This document shows positions 44,615-54,661 of a stretch of DNA of 64,000 nt, one piece after another. The stretch comes from Leptolyngbya sp. FACHB-321 (lineage in GTDB: Bacteria > Cyanobacteriota > Cyanobacteriia > Leptolyngbyales > Leptolyngbyaceae): NCBI RefSeq assembly GCF_014695975.1, contig NZ_JACJPI010000014.1, positions 37,788 through 101,787 of the forward strand, written 5' to 3'. A program made the position numbers and the translations under genes. Position 1 is the stretch's first letter. Each line of letters begins with the position of its first letter. The notes below the pieces were generated by a model. It did no database searches. It was not told the origin of the DNA and saw only the letters and a list, made by a program, of their open reading frames with translations.

Positions 44615-44981
44615 ATGCAAAACGAAAACTCATTGAAAGGAAATTCTGTAGGAACAACGCACCGCTTAATCGAAAGGGAAGGAACGGTGGTTTTGGATTT
44701 GACCGCCGCGAGTTTATCCTGGCAGGACTAGCGATCGCCGCGACAACGATGTTTCCGCGCAGTAGTGTCAGTGCTCAGACAACACAACCGATGGTGAGCA
44801 ATCGCCGCAGACTCGGCACCCTGGAAGTCTCTGCTGTCGGACTTGGCGTTCAAAACATGAGCCGTACCTATCAACAGACTATCCCCACCTGGTCGGAGAT
44901 GTTCAACCTCATTCGGACAGCCTTCGACCAGGGCGTCACCTTTTACGATGCAGCCGAGGCTTATGGTCCGCATGAGGTTGA
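44615..44981 (+). pseudogene. Tat-leader aldo/keto reductase remnant, N-terminal end
   Basis: An ATG at 44615 opens MQNENSLKGNSVG in one frame. The matching continuation GRNGGFGFDRREFILAGLAI is in another frame, so an indel lies near 44670-44690. DRREFILAGLAIAATTMFP is a twin-arginine leader. The AKR domain then starts RRLGTLEVSAVGLGVQNMSR and reaches [20 protein letters not shown], the first ~60 residues of the barrel with the conserved Asp-Tyr region. After about 44981 the sequence turns into a cupin in another frame, so most of the reductase was deleted. It is a double-damaged pseudogene. Confidence 0.8.
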
Positions 44982-45638
44982 ACCACGTTTGAGTCCGGTG
45001 CTCGCTCGGCATGGCACACCCATCCACTGGGGCAGATCCTAATCGTCACAGCGGGCACAGGTCGCGCACAGCAGTGGGGCGGATCGATCAAGGAAATCCG
45101 ACAGGGAGATATCGTCCGGATTCCGCCAGGTGTAAAGCACTGGCACGGAGCCTCGCCAAACACGCTAATGACGCACATTGCCATTCAAGAAGTACTCAAT
45201 GGCAAGCCTGTGGACTGGATGGAACAGGTCAGCGACGCGCGGTACAGTGCGCCAGTCCGTGCAGTGGGGGTGAATCCATCAGCACGTGCCATAAGCAGTG
45301 TGCAGCCAACAGCAGCCCAAAGAGCACAACCGACAGCAGCCCAAAGAGCGATCGGCGATATTGCTCCCAAGGTGGTCGAGCTAACTGACAACGTGCTCTT
45401 TGGTGATGTCTGGAAACGTCCTGAGCTATCAAAGCGCGATCGCAGCTTGGCGACCGTCGGCGCGCTGATTGTCTTGAACCACCCCAACCAGCTTCGTTCT
45501 CACCTCGCCCTCGCACGGCAAAACGGCGTCATGCAGGAGGAGTTGATTGAGACTATTACCCACTTGGCATTTTACGCGGGCTGGCCCAACGCGGTGACCG
45601 CAATTTCCGTAGCCAAGAAAGTCTTCGAGCAGAAATAA
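44982..45638 (+). pseudogene. Cupin + carboxymuconolactone decarboxylase-like gene, 5'-truncated
   Basis: A single frame runs from 44982 to the stop at 45638. It begins inside a cupin ([17 protein letters not shown], with metal-binding HTH, then [15 protein letters not shown] and [19 protein letters not shown]). A linker with two QPTAAQRA repeats follows. A CMD domain (PF02627-type) ends the protein, with [40 protein letters not shown], and [20 protein letters not shown]. No start codon precedes the cupin after the TGA at 44979-44981. An ATG at 45168 could still produce the 156-residue CMD part as a protein. Intact relatives are cupin-CMD fusions next to Tat-AKR and alcohol dehydrogenase genes. 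Confidence 0.82.
45306..45352 (+). repeat. 24-bp tandem repeat in the cupin-CMD linker
   Basis: ACAGCAGCCCAAAGAGC occurs at 45309-45325 and 45333-45349 with a 24-bp period, coding for QPTAAQRA twice. The period keeps the frame. Confidence 0.7.
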
Positions 45639-46088
45639 TACCTGATCGAAGGCGCAGACTGTTAGAAAAGGCGCGAACAGTAAACACTTGTCCAGGGCTG
45701 GTTGAGAATGTTGCAAGGTCTCTCAGCTTAATCGAAGTCAGAAACAAAGCCACTCATTACCGTTCTCAATCTCTTGTTGAGGCTCGTCCCTTGCTTCCGC
45801 ATCAGTACGACGTTAGCATACGGGTTCTAGCTATGCAGCATACGGGTTCTAGCTATGAGAACCTACGGGCGCAGCCGGTCTTGAGCACGTTGTCGCGTGC
45901 TGTCACCGTCCCAAAGTAGCCCAGTTTTGTAGTACGGGCAAAAAGGTACTGAAGCAAAACCGATGCGTTGTTTTGCTTGAAGTCCCTCACATTGGTTTTG
46001 GTTCAAAAGCTACGGGGACGCCTTCTTTCAAGATAACGAATTGTGATTCTTGGGAAGAATGAGTCTGAGATGAAGCGGTACCCCCCGT
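45639..46088. other. Intergenic region with a 22-bp direct repeat
   Basis: GCATACGGGTTCTAGCTATG occurs at 45816-45835 and 45838-45857, period 22 bp. No third copy follows, so it is not an array. The rest has no recognised gene; the promoter of the large hybrid kinase should lie in the last 100 bp. Confidence 0.5.
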
Positions 46089-49000
46089 ATGCTGATTTCC
46101 TTCCTGGCAATTCAAAAGAGAGCCGTCCCGCTACTTCGTACTCTGCCACTCCTACTAGGAGTGAGTACATCCGCTGCCAGCATATTGCTCTGGCATGGTT
46201 TAGTGCAGCAAGAACAGGCTCAGATTCAGCAGGCTTTAGCTGTTGAGGCAGGAAATTTAGAGCTAGAAATTACGGAAAAGATCCAGCCACAAATTCAGGC
46301 AGTGGCTCGCATCGCTGAGCAGTGGAAATACCAAGGCAAACCGTCCCAGGAAGAGTGGGAGTTTAATGCCTTACTCAATGTCAGGGACTTTAAGAGCTAT
46401 CAGGCGATCGCTTGGGTTGATCCGTCTCACCACGTCCGCTGGCTTGTACCGCTACAAGGAAATGAAGCAGCGCTGAACCTTGAGCTGGACTTTGAGCAAC
46501 GACGCAAAACCGCACTTGATGTGGCTTATCAACAGCGCAGGGTCACCGTCAGCCATGCTATTGATCTGGTGCAAGGGGGAAAGGGATTTCAAGTCTATGT
46601 TCCTATTTTTACCAAGCAGCGATTTGATGGCTTTATCGTTGCCACCTACCGAACTCAAGCACTGATTGATAGCATTCTGTCAGATAAGGATACGAATGGC
46701 TATGAAGTTGCCATTTTTGATGGAGCAGAGCAAATTTATACTCGACACGGCTCCCATCCCCTGCATCACAAGCAGTGGCAGAAGGAGAGCAGGGTTGAAT
46801 TGCATGGTTTGAACTGGCGCATCCAGGTCTCGCCCACGGCGGCTCTGTTTAACCAGATGCGATCGCCCCTACCCACGATCACCTTGGTAGGTAGTTTGAC
46901 GCTGTCTTGGCTGCTCGCCTTGGCGGTACATTTGGCAAACCGGGCAAGACAAACAACCCGTCACGCGATCGCGACTAACTCAGCACTAGAACAGGAGATG
47001 CGTGACCGCCAGCGCGTTGAATCCACCCTGCAACAAGAACAGGAATTTTTGCAGGTCATACTTAATACGATTGAAGCTGGCATCGTGGCGTGTGATGCGG
47101 CAGGCACCCTGACCCTGTTTAATCGAGCGACCCGCGAGTGGCATGGCTTACCCGAACAACCGCTTCCGGCTGAGCAATGGGCACAGCACTACAACCTCTA
47201 TCATGGGGACGGCAAGACCCTGATGAGGATGGAAGAGATTCCGCTATTTCGAGCCTGGCAGGAAGGGTCTGTTCAAGATGTCGAGATGAAAATTGTGCCT
47301 CAGCAAGGGCAAGCCCGGATGTTACTGGGAAGTGGACAAGCGATTTTAGACTCTCAAGGGCACAAGCTAGGCGCAGTTGTCGTGATGCATGACATTACGA
47401 ATCGTAAGCAAAGTGAGGTCGAGTTACAAGAGAGCGAAGCTGCGATTCGGGCACTTTATGAGATTACCGCTGCCTATGAGCTGAGTTTTGAGGAGCGGTT
47501 CCAGCGCTTATTGGCAATGGGGTGTCAGCATTTCAATCTCGATTTCGGTTTTCTCGCTCATACTCAAGGCGATCGCTACGAAGTTATAAGTGTCCAAACT
47601 CCTGATCAATCTGCTAAAGCAGGCGATGTCTTTAATACTCAGCAGACCTACTGCCTGGAAACACTGAAATCTGATGATCCGGTCTGCATTGAAAACGCGA
47701 CTCAATCGGAGTGGTGCCAACATCCAGGCTATGCTGCCTTTGGTATGGAAAGCTATATCGGTATGAAGATTAAGTTATCAGGTGAGCTATATGGAGTGCT
47801 GTGTTTTTGCAGCCATAAACCAGCTCAACAACCCTTCAAACCTGTCGATCAGCAGATTTTAAAACTGATGACGCAATGGGTAGGGGGAGAACTAGAGCGT
47901 CAACAAGCAACCAAGGCGTTGCAGCGTCAGCTAGAGCGGGCAGCACTGCTCAAGCATATTACGAATGAGATTCGTCAGAGTTTAGATACTGAGCAAATCT
48001 TCCAAACAGCTGCGATTCAAATTGGTAAAGCGTTTGGTGTCAACCGTTGCCTGATTCACACTTATATTGCTGCTCCAGTGCCCAAAAAGCCTTTAGTTGC
48101 TGAATATTTAACCCCTGAATGTTCATCCGTAATGGGAATCAACATTCCGATTGCTGGTAATGCCCATGCTCAACGCCTGATCGCTCAAGATAGCGCGATC
48201 GCCTCTGCCAACGTCTTTGCCGATCCATTGCTTGAGGCAGCCGTACCGATTTGTCACCAGATTCAACTCAAATCGATGCTGGCAGTGCGAACTTCCTACC
48301 AGGGAGAAACGAATGGGGTGATTGGGCTACACCAGTGCGATCGCTTCCGCCAATGGACTGACGCTGAAATTGAGCTTCTAGAGTCTGTTGCCGCCCAAAT
48401 GGGCATTGCCTTGGCGCAGGCACAGCTACTAGACCAGGAAACGCAACAGCGAGAAGAGTTGACGCTGAAAAACTTTGCCCTGGAGCAAGCCAAGCGAGAG
48501 GCTGACAAAGCCACTCAAGCGAAAAGTGAATTTCTGGCAATGATGAGTCACGAAATCCGCACACCGCTCAATGGGGTGATTGGCATGACCAGTCTGCTGT
48601 TCAACACGCCTCTGTCTTCTCAGCAGCACGATTTTGCTCAAACCATTCGCAGCAGTGGAGAAGCCCTGCTCGCACTCATTAACGACATCCTAGACTTCTC
48701 CAAGATTGAGTCTGGCAAACTTAGTTTAGAACAACAGCCCTTTAACTTGCGGGCTTGTGTGGAACGATCGCTCGATCTATTGAGTACCCAGGTAGCCGAC
48801 AAAGGAGTGGAGTTAGCTTATCTTGTTGACCCATCGGTGCCAACGACGATCGTCGGTGATGCTGCCCGCCTCAGTCAAATTCTGCTAAATCTGCTCAGCA
48901 ATGCCATCAAGTTTACCCAAGTCGGAGAAGTGACCGTTTCAGTCGACGCTGAGCAACGGCAAACGGCGGATACTCAAGCCACTCCGTCTGAGTATGAATT

Positions 49001-50477
49001 GCAATTTGCGATCAAGGACACCGGGATTGGCATTCCTAACGATCGACTGCACCGCCTGTTTAAGTCCTTTAGCCAGGTAGATGCCTCCACCACTCGCCAA
49101 TATGGGGGTACAGGGCTGGGGTTAGCCATCAGTAAGCGCTTGAGTGAAATGATGGGCGGCAGCATCCAGGTCGAGAGTCAGGTTGGAGTGGGTTCAACCT
49201 TTTCGTTTACGATCGTCGCTCAGTCGGTCGTGGGCACTTCAGACAGTTTTGCTGATCCGCAGCCTCAACTAGTGGGCAAGCGGTTACTCGTGGTTGAAGA
49301 TAATGTGACCAATCAACAACTCCTGGTGCAGCAAGCGCAGTCTTGGGGCATGGTGGTGCAAGCAACTGGCTCTAGCCAAACCGCACTCAGTTGGCTCGCT
49401 CAAGAAGTGTGTTTTGACTTTGTAATTCTAGAGGCTCTGATGCCTGATGCCGACAGCCAAACGCTGCTAACAACCATTAGTGAGCAATGTAGCGGTCAGA
49501 AACCAGCATTGATCGCGCTCACACCCTTTGGAAGAGACCTGCCTGAACTAATTCAGTCTAAGTTTGTGGCTTATCTGCACAAACCTGTGAAGCAATCGCA
49601 GCTTTACAATGTGCTGACCAATATTGTTGGTGGTCAGCCAGTCAGTCGTAAACCCATTCATCATTCAACCGTTTACATTGAGCGATTAGCAGACCGTTTG
49701 CCCTTGAACATTCTCCTGGCTGAAGATCATCCGGTAAACCAAAAGCTCGCGTTGATGTTTTTGCAGCAAATGGGCTACCGAGCTGATGTGGCAAGCAATG
49801 GGCTAGAAGTACTGGATGCCTTACAGCGGCAGCCCTATGATGTAGTACTAATGGATGTGCAAATGCCCGAAATGGATGGCTTAACCGCAACTCGTTATAT
49901 CTGCGATCGCCTCCCCGCTCACCTGCGTCCTCGCATTATTGCCATGACTGCAAACGCCATGCAGGGCGATCGCCAACTGTGTCTAGAAGCTGGCATGGAT
50001 GATTACATCTCCAAACCAATCCGCGGCGCTGAATTGGTGCAAGCCTTAAATCAGTGTCGATCGATCGATCGACAATCCTCAAACGCTCAAAAACACGAAA
50101 CAACAGTAGAGGTTTTGTCCTCAGTTCTCAACCCAAAGGCGCTGCAAGACTTACAAGAAATGGCAGGGGCTGATGCAGCTGAATTTGTGCTAGAGGTGAT
50201 TGATTGTTACTGCGACCATACTCCAAAACAGTTGCAGGCAATGCGAGTGGCGCTAGTTCAAGAAGATGCGGCAACCCTGCACCGTGCTGCTCACACTCTC
50301 AAAGCCTCCAGTGCTTCTGTTGGAGCAAGCTTGCTTTCCCAACTTTGTCAAGCATTAGAACACTTGACTAACGCACAAATTCCAGCAGAGGCAGAAACGT
50401 ATCTTGCCAAAATCGAAGTCGAGTCTGACCGAGTGCAGGCAGCGTTAGTTGTAGAGCGTCAACAATATCAATGCTAG
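46089..50477 (+). CDS. CHASE-PAS-GAF-GAF hybrid histidine kinase with two receivers and Hpt
   Basis: The 1462-residue protein has a membrane helix near 12-35, a CHASE-type extracytoplasmic sensor to about 255, and a second helix near 260-282. A PAS domain follows at about 315-440 and GAF domains at about 455-610 and 630-790. The kinase core has [20 protein letters not shown] with His821, then [20 protein letters not shown] and [10 protein letters not shown]. Receiver 1 (about 1063-1180) carries Glu1115 in [10 protein letters not shown] where the phospho-acceptor Asp should be. Receiver 2 (about 1210-1330) is normal, Asp1256 in [15 protein letters not shown]-terminal Hpt domain has His1402 in [14 protein letters not shown]. 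The phosphate path is probably His821 to Asp1256 to His1402. The stop overlaps the next gene by 7 bp. Confidence 0.94.
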   Translation: MLISFLAIQKRAVPLLRTLPLLLGVSTSAASILLWHGLVQQEQAQIQQALAVEAGNLELEITEKIQPQIQAVARIAEQWKYQGKPSQEEWEFNALLNVRDFKSYQAIAWVDPSHHVRWLVPLQGNEAALNLELDFEQRRKTALDVAYQQRRVTVSHAIDLVQGGKGFQVYVPIFTKQRFDGFIVATYRTQALIDSILSDKDTNGYEVAIFDGAEQIYTRHGSHPLHHKQWQKESRVELHGLNWRIQVSPTAALFNQMRSPLPTITLVGSLTLSWLLALAVHLANRARQTTRHAIATNSALEQEMRDRQRVESTLQQEQEFLQVILNTIEAGIVACDAAGTLTLFNRATREWHGLPEQPLPAEQWAQHYNLYHGDGKTLMRMEEIPLFRAWQEGSVQDVEMKIVPQQGQARMLLGSGQAILDSQGHKLGAVVVMHDITNRKQSEVELQESEAAIRALYEITAAYELSFEERFQRLLAMGCQHFNLDFGFLAHTQGDRYEVISVQTPDQSAKAGDVFNTQQTYCLETLKSDDPVCIENATQSEWCQHPGYAAFGMESYIGMKIKLSGELYGVLCFCSHKPAQQPFKPVDQQILKLMTQWVGGELERQQATKALQRQLERAALLKHITNEIRQSLDTEQIFQTAAIQIGKAFGVNRCLIHTYIAAPVPKKPLVAEYLTPECSSVMGINIPIAGNAHAQRLIAQDSAIASANVFADPLLEAAVPICHQIQLKSMLAVRTSYQGETNGVIGLHQCDRFRQWTDAEIELLESVAAQMGIALAQAQLLDQETQQREELTLKNFALEQAKREADKATQAKSEFLAMMSHEIRTPLNGVIGMTSLLFNTPLSSQQHDFAQTIRSSGEALLALINDILDFSKIESGKLSLEQQPFNLRACVERSLDLLSTQVADKGVELAYLVDPSVPTTIVGDAARLSQILLNLLSNAIKFTQVGEVTVSVDAEQRQTADTQATPSEYELQFAIKDTGIGIPNDRLHRLFKSFSQVDASTTRQYGGTGLGLAISKRLSEMMGGSIQVESQVGVGSTFSFTIVAQSVVGTSDSFADPQPQLVGKRLLVVEDNVTNQQLLVQQAQSWGMVVQATGSSQTALSWLAQEVCFDFVILEALMPDADSQTLLTTISEQCSGQKPALIALTPFGRDLPELIQSKFVAYLHKPVKQSQLYNVLTNIVGGQPVSRKPIHHSTVYIERLADRLPLNILLAEDHPVNQKLALMFLQQMGYRADVASNGLEVLDALQRQPYDVVLMDVQMPEMDGLTATRYICDRLPAHLRPRIIAMTANAMQGDRQLCLEAGMDDYISKPIRGAELVQALNQCRSIDRQSSNAQKHETTVEVLSSVLNPKALQDLQEMAGADAAEFVLEVIDCYCDHTPKQLQAMRVALVQEDAATLHRAAHTLKASSASVGASLLSQLCQALEHLTNAQIPAEAETYLAKIEVESDRVQAALVVERQQYQC

Positions 50478-51487
50478 AAACCAATCATTCTGAAATGGCT
50501 ATGCCGCTGGTGCTAATTGTCGATGATGAGCCACTGATGCGGCTTCAGCTCAAGCGTGCCATGAAGCAACTGGGTTATCAAGTTGCCGAAGCAACGAATG
50601 GAGCAGAGTGTTTAGACCTTTATGTGCAACTAAACCCAGACCTGGTCTTGTTAGATGCCTTAATGCCTGTGATGGATGGCTTTACTTGTTGTACAAAACT
50701 ACAGACCCTGCCGACGACTGAGCAGGTTTATCCAGCTCCGGTCTTAATGATTACAGCATTAGAGTCCGAAGAATCGGTCGAGCGAGCGTTTGAGTCCGGT
50801 GCCGTAGATTATGTCACCAAACCAATTCACTGGGCGGTTCTCAATCAACGGGTTCGCCGCCTGATTGCCCAAGCGCAACTGCAACAGCAACAAGCGTTGC
50901 TACAGCAGCAATTACAAGAAGCGAATCTTGCCTTACAACGCTTAGCAAACACAGACAGCTTAACAGGTCTGGCAAATCGGCGTTGCTTTGATGCACACTT
51001 TGCTCAAGAATGGCGACGCATGGCAAGAGAGAAACAGCCGCTCTCGCTCATTCTATGCGATGTGGATTTCTTCAAGCACTATAACGATACCTATGGACAT
51101 CAAGCAGGCGATCGTTGCTTAATGTCGGTGGCAAAAGCCATTAGTAGCAGTGTGAAACGTTCTAGTGATCTCGCTGCCCGTTATGGAGGCGAAGAATTTG
51201 CAGTCATTCTACCCAATACGGATGAGGTCGGTGCTGCTATTATCGCCGAGGCAATTTGCACCAACATTAGAGCCTTAAACATTGCTCACAGCAGTTCAAA
51301 CATCGCAGAGTACGTCACCTTAAGTTTGGGGGTAGCAACGATGGTTCCTCGTCCACAATTTAATTCTGAACTTTTCTTCACGGCATCCGATGCAGCACTT
51401 TACCGCGCTAAAGATGAAGGACGCGATCGCTACTGTGTGCAGAGCAGTGCCAGTTTCAGTTCATTCATGGAGCCTCTTAATGGTTAA
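50471..51487 (+). CDS. Response regulator with GGDEF diguanylate cyclase domain
   Basis: The 338-residue protein has a receiver at about residues 12-135 ([20 protein letters not shown], acceptor Asp in [13 protein letters not shown], Lys in YVTKPI), a Gln-rich coiled linker ([20 protein letters not shown]) and a GGDEF domain at about 165-325. The active site is [11 protein letters not shown] near residue 238. The product-inhibition I-site RSSD lies five residues before it, so feedback by c-di-GMP is likely. It makes c-di-GMP from GTP when phosphorylated. Its ATG lies inside the last codons of the hybrid kinase gene (7-bp overlap), so translation is coupled. The kinase's Hpt domain is the obvious phosphodonor. 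Confidence 0.94.
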   Translation: MLETNHSEMAMPLVLIVDDEPLMRLQLKRAMKQLGYQVAEATNGAECLDLYVQLNPDLVLLDALMPVMDGFTCCTKLQTLPTTEQVYPAPVLMITALESEESVERAFESGAVDYVTKPIHWAVLNQRVRRLIAQAQLQQQQALLQQQLQEANLALQRLANTDSLTGLANRRCFDAHFAQEWRRMAREKQPLSLILCDVDFFKHYNDTYGHQAGDRCLMSVAKAISSSVKRSSDLAARYGGEEFAVILPNTDEVGAAIIAEAICTNIRALNIAHSSSNIAEYVTLSLGVATMVPRPQFNSELFFTASDAALYRAKDEGRDRYCVQSSASFSSFMEPLNG

Positions 51488-51815
51488 TCCATTCGTCTTT
51501 TTAGGAATAGGAAACCGACGGCTTCATGCTTTAGATGATGGACGTTTGTTGCTGAATCTATACAGATGGATTTGCTGCCTGCCCAAACTCAAGGCTCTTC
51601 AGCTAGAATCACGCTTCCTAAGAAAGTTCTCAGCCAACCAGACCTCAATTTCTAGCTTACTTCCACTGTCAATTTAGCTTGGCGGTTGAGGATGTCTGTA
51701 AGCCCTAAAGACGGCAACACAAACCCCTTCAGCAACCCAGGCAAAAACCATGCAGAGCAAATCCTCTCCCTGAGTCTCCTCGCCACACTCGCGCTGGTGC
51801 TATCGAACAGAACGG
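51488..51815. other. Intergenic region between the cyclase gene and the IS982-type sequence
   Basis: No gene is supported. This stretch should contain the left end of the IS982-like element, but I could not find a terminal repeat matching the right side, so that end may be lost or short. Confidence 0.4.
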
Positions 51816-52724
51816 TTACTGTGCAAGCCTTGTAACCAGGTCAAGGGCGATAGACGACTTCTTTGGCTGATGGCAGTAGGCAATCAAGCCGCCTAAGATA
51901 TTGACAAAGCAATTGACTGGCGAACGATGACACAAATGCTTAATTTGCGAGATGTTCTTCAACTGGTCGATGATGGTTTCGATAATGGCACGCTTGCGTA
52001 ACAGGAGACGATCACCCAGCGGCAGCAAGTGCTGTTTCATGTTGCGTTTGAGTTTGGTAATCAGCTGGATGCCTGCGGTTTGCAGCAGTTGTTGTGTCAG
52101 CTTTTGTGAGACATAGCCCTTGTCGGCGAACACTTTACCAAACAACTGCTGCAACAATTTCAGCACAGGTGTGCGGTCGTCGATGTTACCCGAAGTCAGG
52201 ATCACGTTACGCAGTTCGCCTCGGTCAATCACGACCAGATGCAACTTGAAGCCAAAGAACCAATCAACCGAGGTCTTGCCACGTGTGGCTAAGTGCTCAA
52301 ACACCTTGTGCTACCGAATACGGCGGTTGTGACAGACTTTGAGTGAGGTCGAGTCCATAAAGCTAATGCCGCTACACTGACCGAAACACGAGCGCAAGTA
52401 GGCGCACAGCGGCACTAAGGTACTTGGAACCCAGTTGATGAAGCGTTGGTAACTTACTAATGCAGGAAATGCCACCGCCCACTCACGCTGTACTCTCGTT
52501 TGGTAATAAGTTTTGAAGTGGCGGTAACACGACTGATGAAACCCAATCAAGACCGTCATGATTTCGCTCAGACTCAAGCTCCAAGGTCGATTCCGTTGCT
52601 TCAGTCCGAAGCCCAAAAGTTGTTGCTTCCACTGCGGCTTAAAGGCTCGGCAAAAATCATCAACGGAGCAAAAGAGTTCTTCTAGACTAAACATGAGGGC
52701 AAACCAGGCGTGAGATTTGAGCAT
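51816..52724 (-). pseudogene. IS982-family transposase interrupted by an amber stop
   Basis: One frame of about 302 codons is interrupted only by TAG at 52313-52311. The N-terminal half reads SLEELFCSVDDFCRAFKPQW and ends FMDSTSLKVCHNRRIR, where the catalytic Asp is in FMDST. After the stop the same frame continues HKVFEHLATRGKTSVDWFFG and FKLHLVVIDRGELRNVILTS, with second Asp in FADKGYVSQKL and final Glu in IIETIIDQLKNI. Family members have Gln at the stop position (CAG), so this is probably a single C-to-T change. All DDE residues are otherwise present. The protein would not be made unless the stop is read through. Terminal repeats were not resolved; the right end probably lies within 52725-52790. 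Confidence 0.88.
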
Positions 52725-52889
52725 TTTCAGCCTATCGGGTTTGCCCCTTTCTTGTCCCCATCCTTATCCCGAACTCAGGTTAAGCTAGGCCCCAATACGG
52801 GGTTTCGTTGCTCAGCAAGGCAAGTTATTGCGGTCGCACTGAGCCAACCCTGCAGTCAGGACGCAGTTGATTATTAGCAGCGCTTCGCC

Positions 52890-53191
52890 ATGCAAAAGCT
52901 ACTTGTCTTCGGTCTCAGTCTTCTACTCTCTAATGCGGCTCTGGAGGCTAAAGCCGATTACGACAATTTAGATCACGCTGAAATCGCTTTTGTTAGTGAA
53001 GTGCTGCTGTCGTTCGTTGGTGCCGGTAAAGATCCTGCACTCTTTGACATCACACCACGCCGGATCATCGCCCTCGGTATCGGCACTGCAACTTGAGACG
53101 GTTTGGTGCGAGGGCAGACACGGCTGTGAAGCAACAGATTGAAAAAGTCTGGGAAGATATTTACTCGTACCGCGAAAAGAACGTCATTTAG
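52890..53191 (+). pseudogene. Small secreted hypothetical protein with a frameshift
   Basis: The frame from the ATG at 52890 encodes 68 residues with a signal peptide (LLVFGLSLLLSNAALEAKAD) and ends at TGA, 53094-53096, after RRIIALGIGTAT. Directly beyond, in another frame, comes RFGARADTAVKQQIEKVWED and IYSYREKNVI with a stop at 53191. That part is charged and helical and looks coding. A one-base slip near 53093 would give a single ~100-residue protein. The family is not recognised. It follows the IS982 remnant, so the damage may be part of the same decay. Sequencing error is an alternative. Confidence 0.45.
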
Positions 53192-53856
53192 ATTCTGACG
53201 TAGTCCACATCTACCTCTATTAGTTAACGAATTTGCGTTGTTTCGGGCTTCAGATTAGCTCTAATTGCATCTCATGACAACAACCCTTCAATCACCCCTA
53301 CCTGGTGGCAAAAAAACTGCAACTCCTACAAACAGAGACCCCTTCAACATCAGTCATGCAACCCCCAGCTCCCCTAGACCTATCGGCTGAAACACCGCCT
53401 AGATCAGAGGGCACTAGCACCTGAAGCGTTTTTGACTCTGGCATGGCAGCACCAGCGATCTATTGAGAGCACAGCGATCGATCGCTCAATTGAGTGCCGC
53501 TTCCCTTCTTCTGTGGTCAAGTCTTGAGCTGCAAGCCACTCAACGCAGAGTCAGCTTCCCGATCACATAGCCTGCCCGATGTGCAAAAGCGCTTTAGTAC
53601 GCTTGTTCTTTTTGCTGCTCTCATGTAGACTGAGCAAGGCTAATGGGTTCTGTACCCCCGCGTATAAAAGCCTTTAATCATGTTGAGGGCTTCTTTTTCT
53701 ACGTTGCGCGATCAGTAACTTCAGACCCTATAGTGAACGGTGGCAGACAAGCCGCAGAGGCACAAAGTTTCAAAGTATGATGGCTTCATGTCAGCCTAGA
53801 GGCGAACATGACCCTGATTAACGTCCGTGTGATCGCGCTACAGCGTCACACTTTGA
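53192..53856. other. Long intergenic region with one weak hairpin
   Basis: No convincing gene. AAGCC at 53668-53672 pairs with GGCTT at 53688-53692 and is followed by CTTTTTCT, a weak terminator-like signal on the plus strand. A short RNA upstream of it is conceivable but unsupported. A 75-codon frame from 53808 overlaps the next feature and has poor composition after its first 50 residues. Confidence 0.4.
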
Positions 53857-54213
53857 GTGCTTTGGCAGAGGCTTGGAAGGGTGGGTGCTGGACTTCTGAG
53901 CGCTCGCCGAACGGCTGGAGATGGGAATTTCCGCTGTCAGGGTGTCTTAGAGGTACTGCCCTCACTGCAAGATCGACAAGATCAGGAAGAACCAGCAGAG
54001 CCGCTGGAACAGAGGCAACCACGGAAGCTCTTTGATGATTTCTTTGACTGGAGCAATCGCACTGAGGCTTTGGGCTTTCGACTCTACAAATATGGCTCTC
54101 AAAGTTATGCTCTGCGACGCGAAGCAGATGGTGAACTCATGGCAGATGACCTGGATTGGGAGCAAACGGCAACACTTATTGAGCAGTTGGAGGGCGGGGG
54201 CAACCAGCTTTAG
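53857..54213 (+). CDS. Hypothetical protein, start uncertain
   Basis: Not recognised. The last 60 residues (KLFDDFFDWSNRTEALGFRL, YKYGSQSYALRREADGELMA, DDLDWEQTATLIEQLEGGG) have a clean alpha/beta pattern and look coding. The first half, from a TTG, is Arg/Gln-rich and less convincing. In another frame from the ATG at 53808 the residues MTLINVRVIALQRHTLSALA look protein-like for about 45 residues. A frameshift joining the two is possible. The gene stands alone and converges with the flotillin operon. Confidence 0.4.
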   Translation: MLWQRLGRVGAGLLSARRTAGDGNFRCQGVLEVLPSLQDRQDQEEPAEPLEQRQPRKLFDDFFDWSNRTEALGFRLYKYGSQSYALRREADGELMADDLDWEQTATLIEQLEGGGNQL

Positions 54214-54400
54214 AGCGACTGGACTGACTGTTAGTAGCTTCCTATAGTGCCGCCTGTACTGCCCTAGTTCTTCTTATATCGGCTTGAGGTCGCTACAACT
54301 AACGCTCCACCCAAGATATAAAGTGTAATGCGTTCACTTAAACACATTCCTGTGTGGAGTTCTAGCTAGAAGCAATCGCCGTTTGCCATACCAGTTTGCA

Positions 54401-54637
54401 TCAAGTTTCTTGAGCAGCGGCAATTTCATCCAGCAAGGCCTCATCCGATTCGGTTGTCTGCCAATCGCCCTGTAGCTTTACCCGCACCGATTGGGCACCA
54501 CCACTGGGAGTACAGACCACCCAATAGCAATCCTCCTCTCCCTTAACCTGTGCCGCCTCATCCGAGATTCCGCTTAAGGCTTGAATACAGGTCCAGGTAA
54601 TGCCCTCACGATCGGTTACTTCTCGTTGATCCATCAT
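54401..54637 (-). CDS. Small acidic protein, third gene of the flotillin operon
   Basis: The 78-residue protein has a compact beta-type pattern: TDREGITWTCIQALSGISDE, CYWVVCTPSGGAQSVRVKLQ, GDWQTTESDEALLDEIAAAQ. It is acidic and lacks a signal peptide. The family is not recognised, though similar small proteins occur in cyanobacteria. The start is fixed by AGGAGACATG. It begins 24 bp after the flotillin stop on the same strand, so it is probably co-expressed with YqiJ- and YqiK-like proteins. A regulatory or partner role is inferred only from this position. Confidence 0.65.
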   Translation of the reverse strand: MMDQREVTDREGITWTCIQALSGISDEAAQVKGEEDCYWVVCTPSGGAQSVRVKLQGDWQTTESDEALLDEIAAAQET

Positions 54638-54661
54638 GTCTCCTGTAGAAATGGGTTGAAC

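Noticed and set aside
45185..45716. Several minus-strand frames of about 95-100 codons
   Set aside because: They mirror the cupin-CMD pseudogene, whose domains are clear on the plus strand.
45816..45857. Two 20-bp repeats as a possible CRISPR or att site
   Set aside because: They are separated by only 2 bp with no further copies and no integrase nearby.
53640..53700. A small RNA with a terminator-like hairpin
   Set aside because: The stem has only five pairs and no promoter or known RNA motif is seen upstream.
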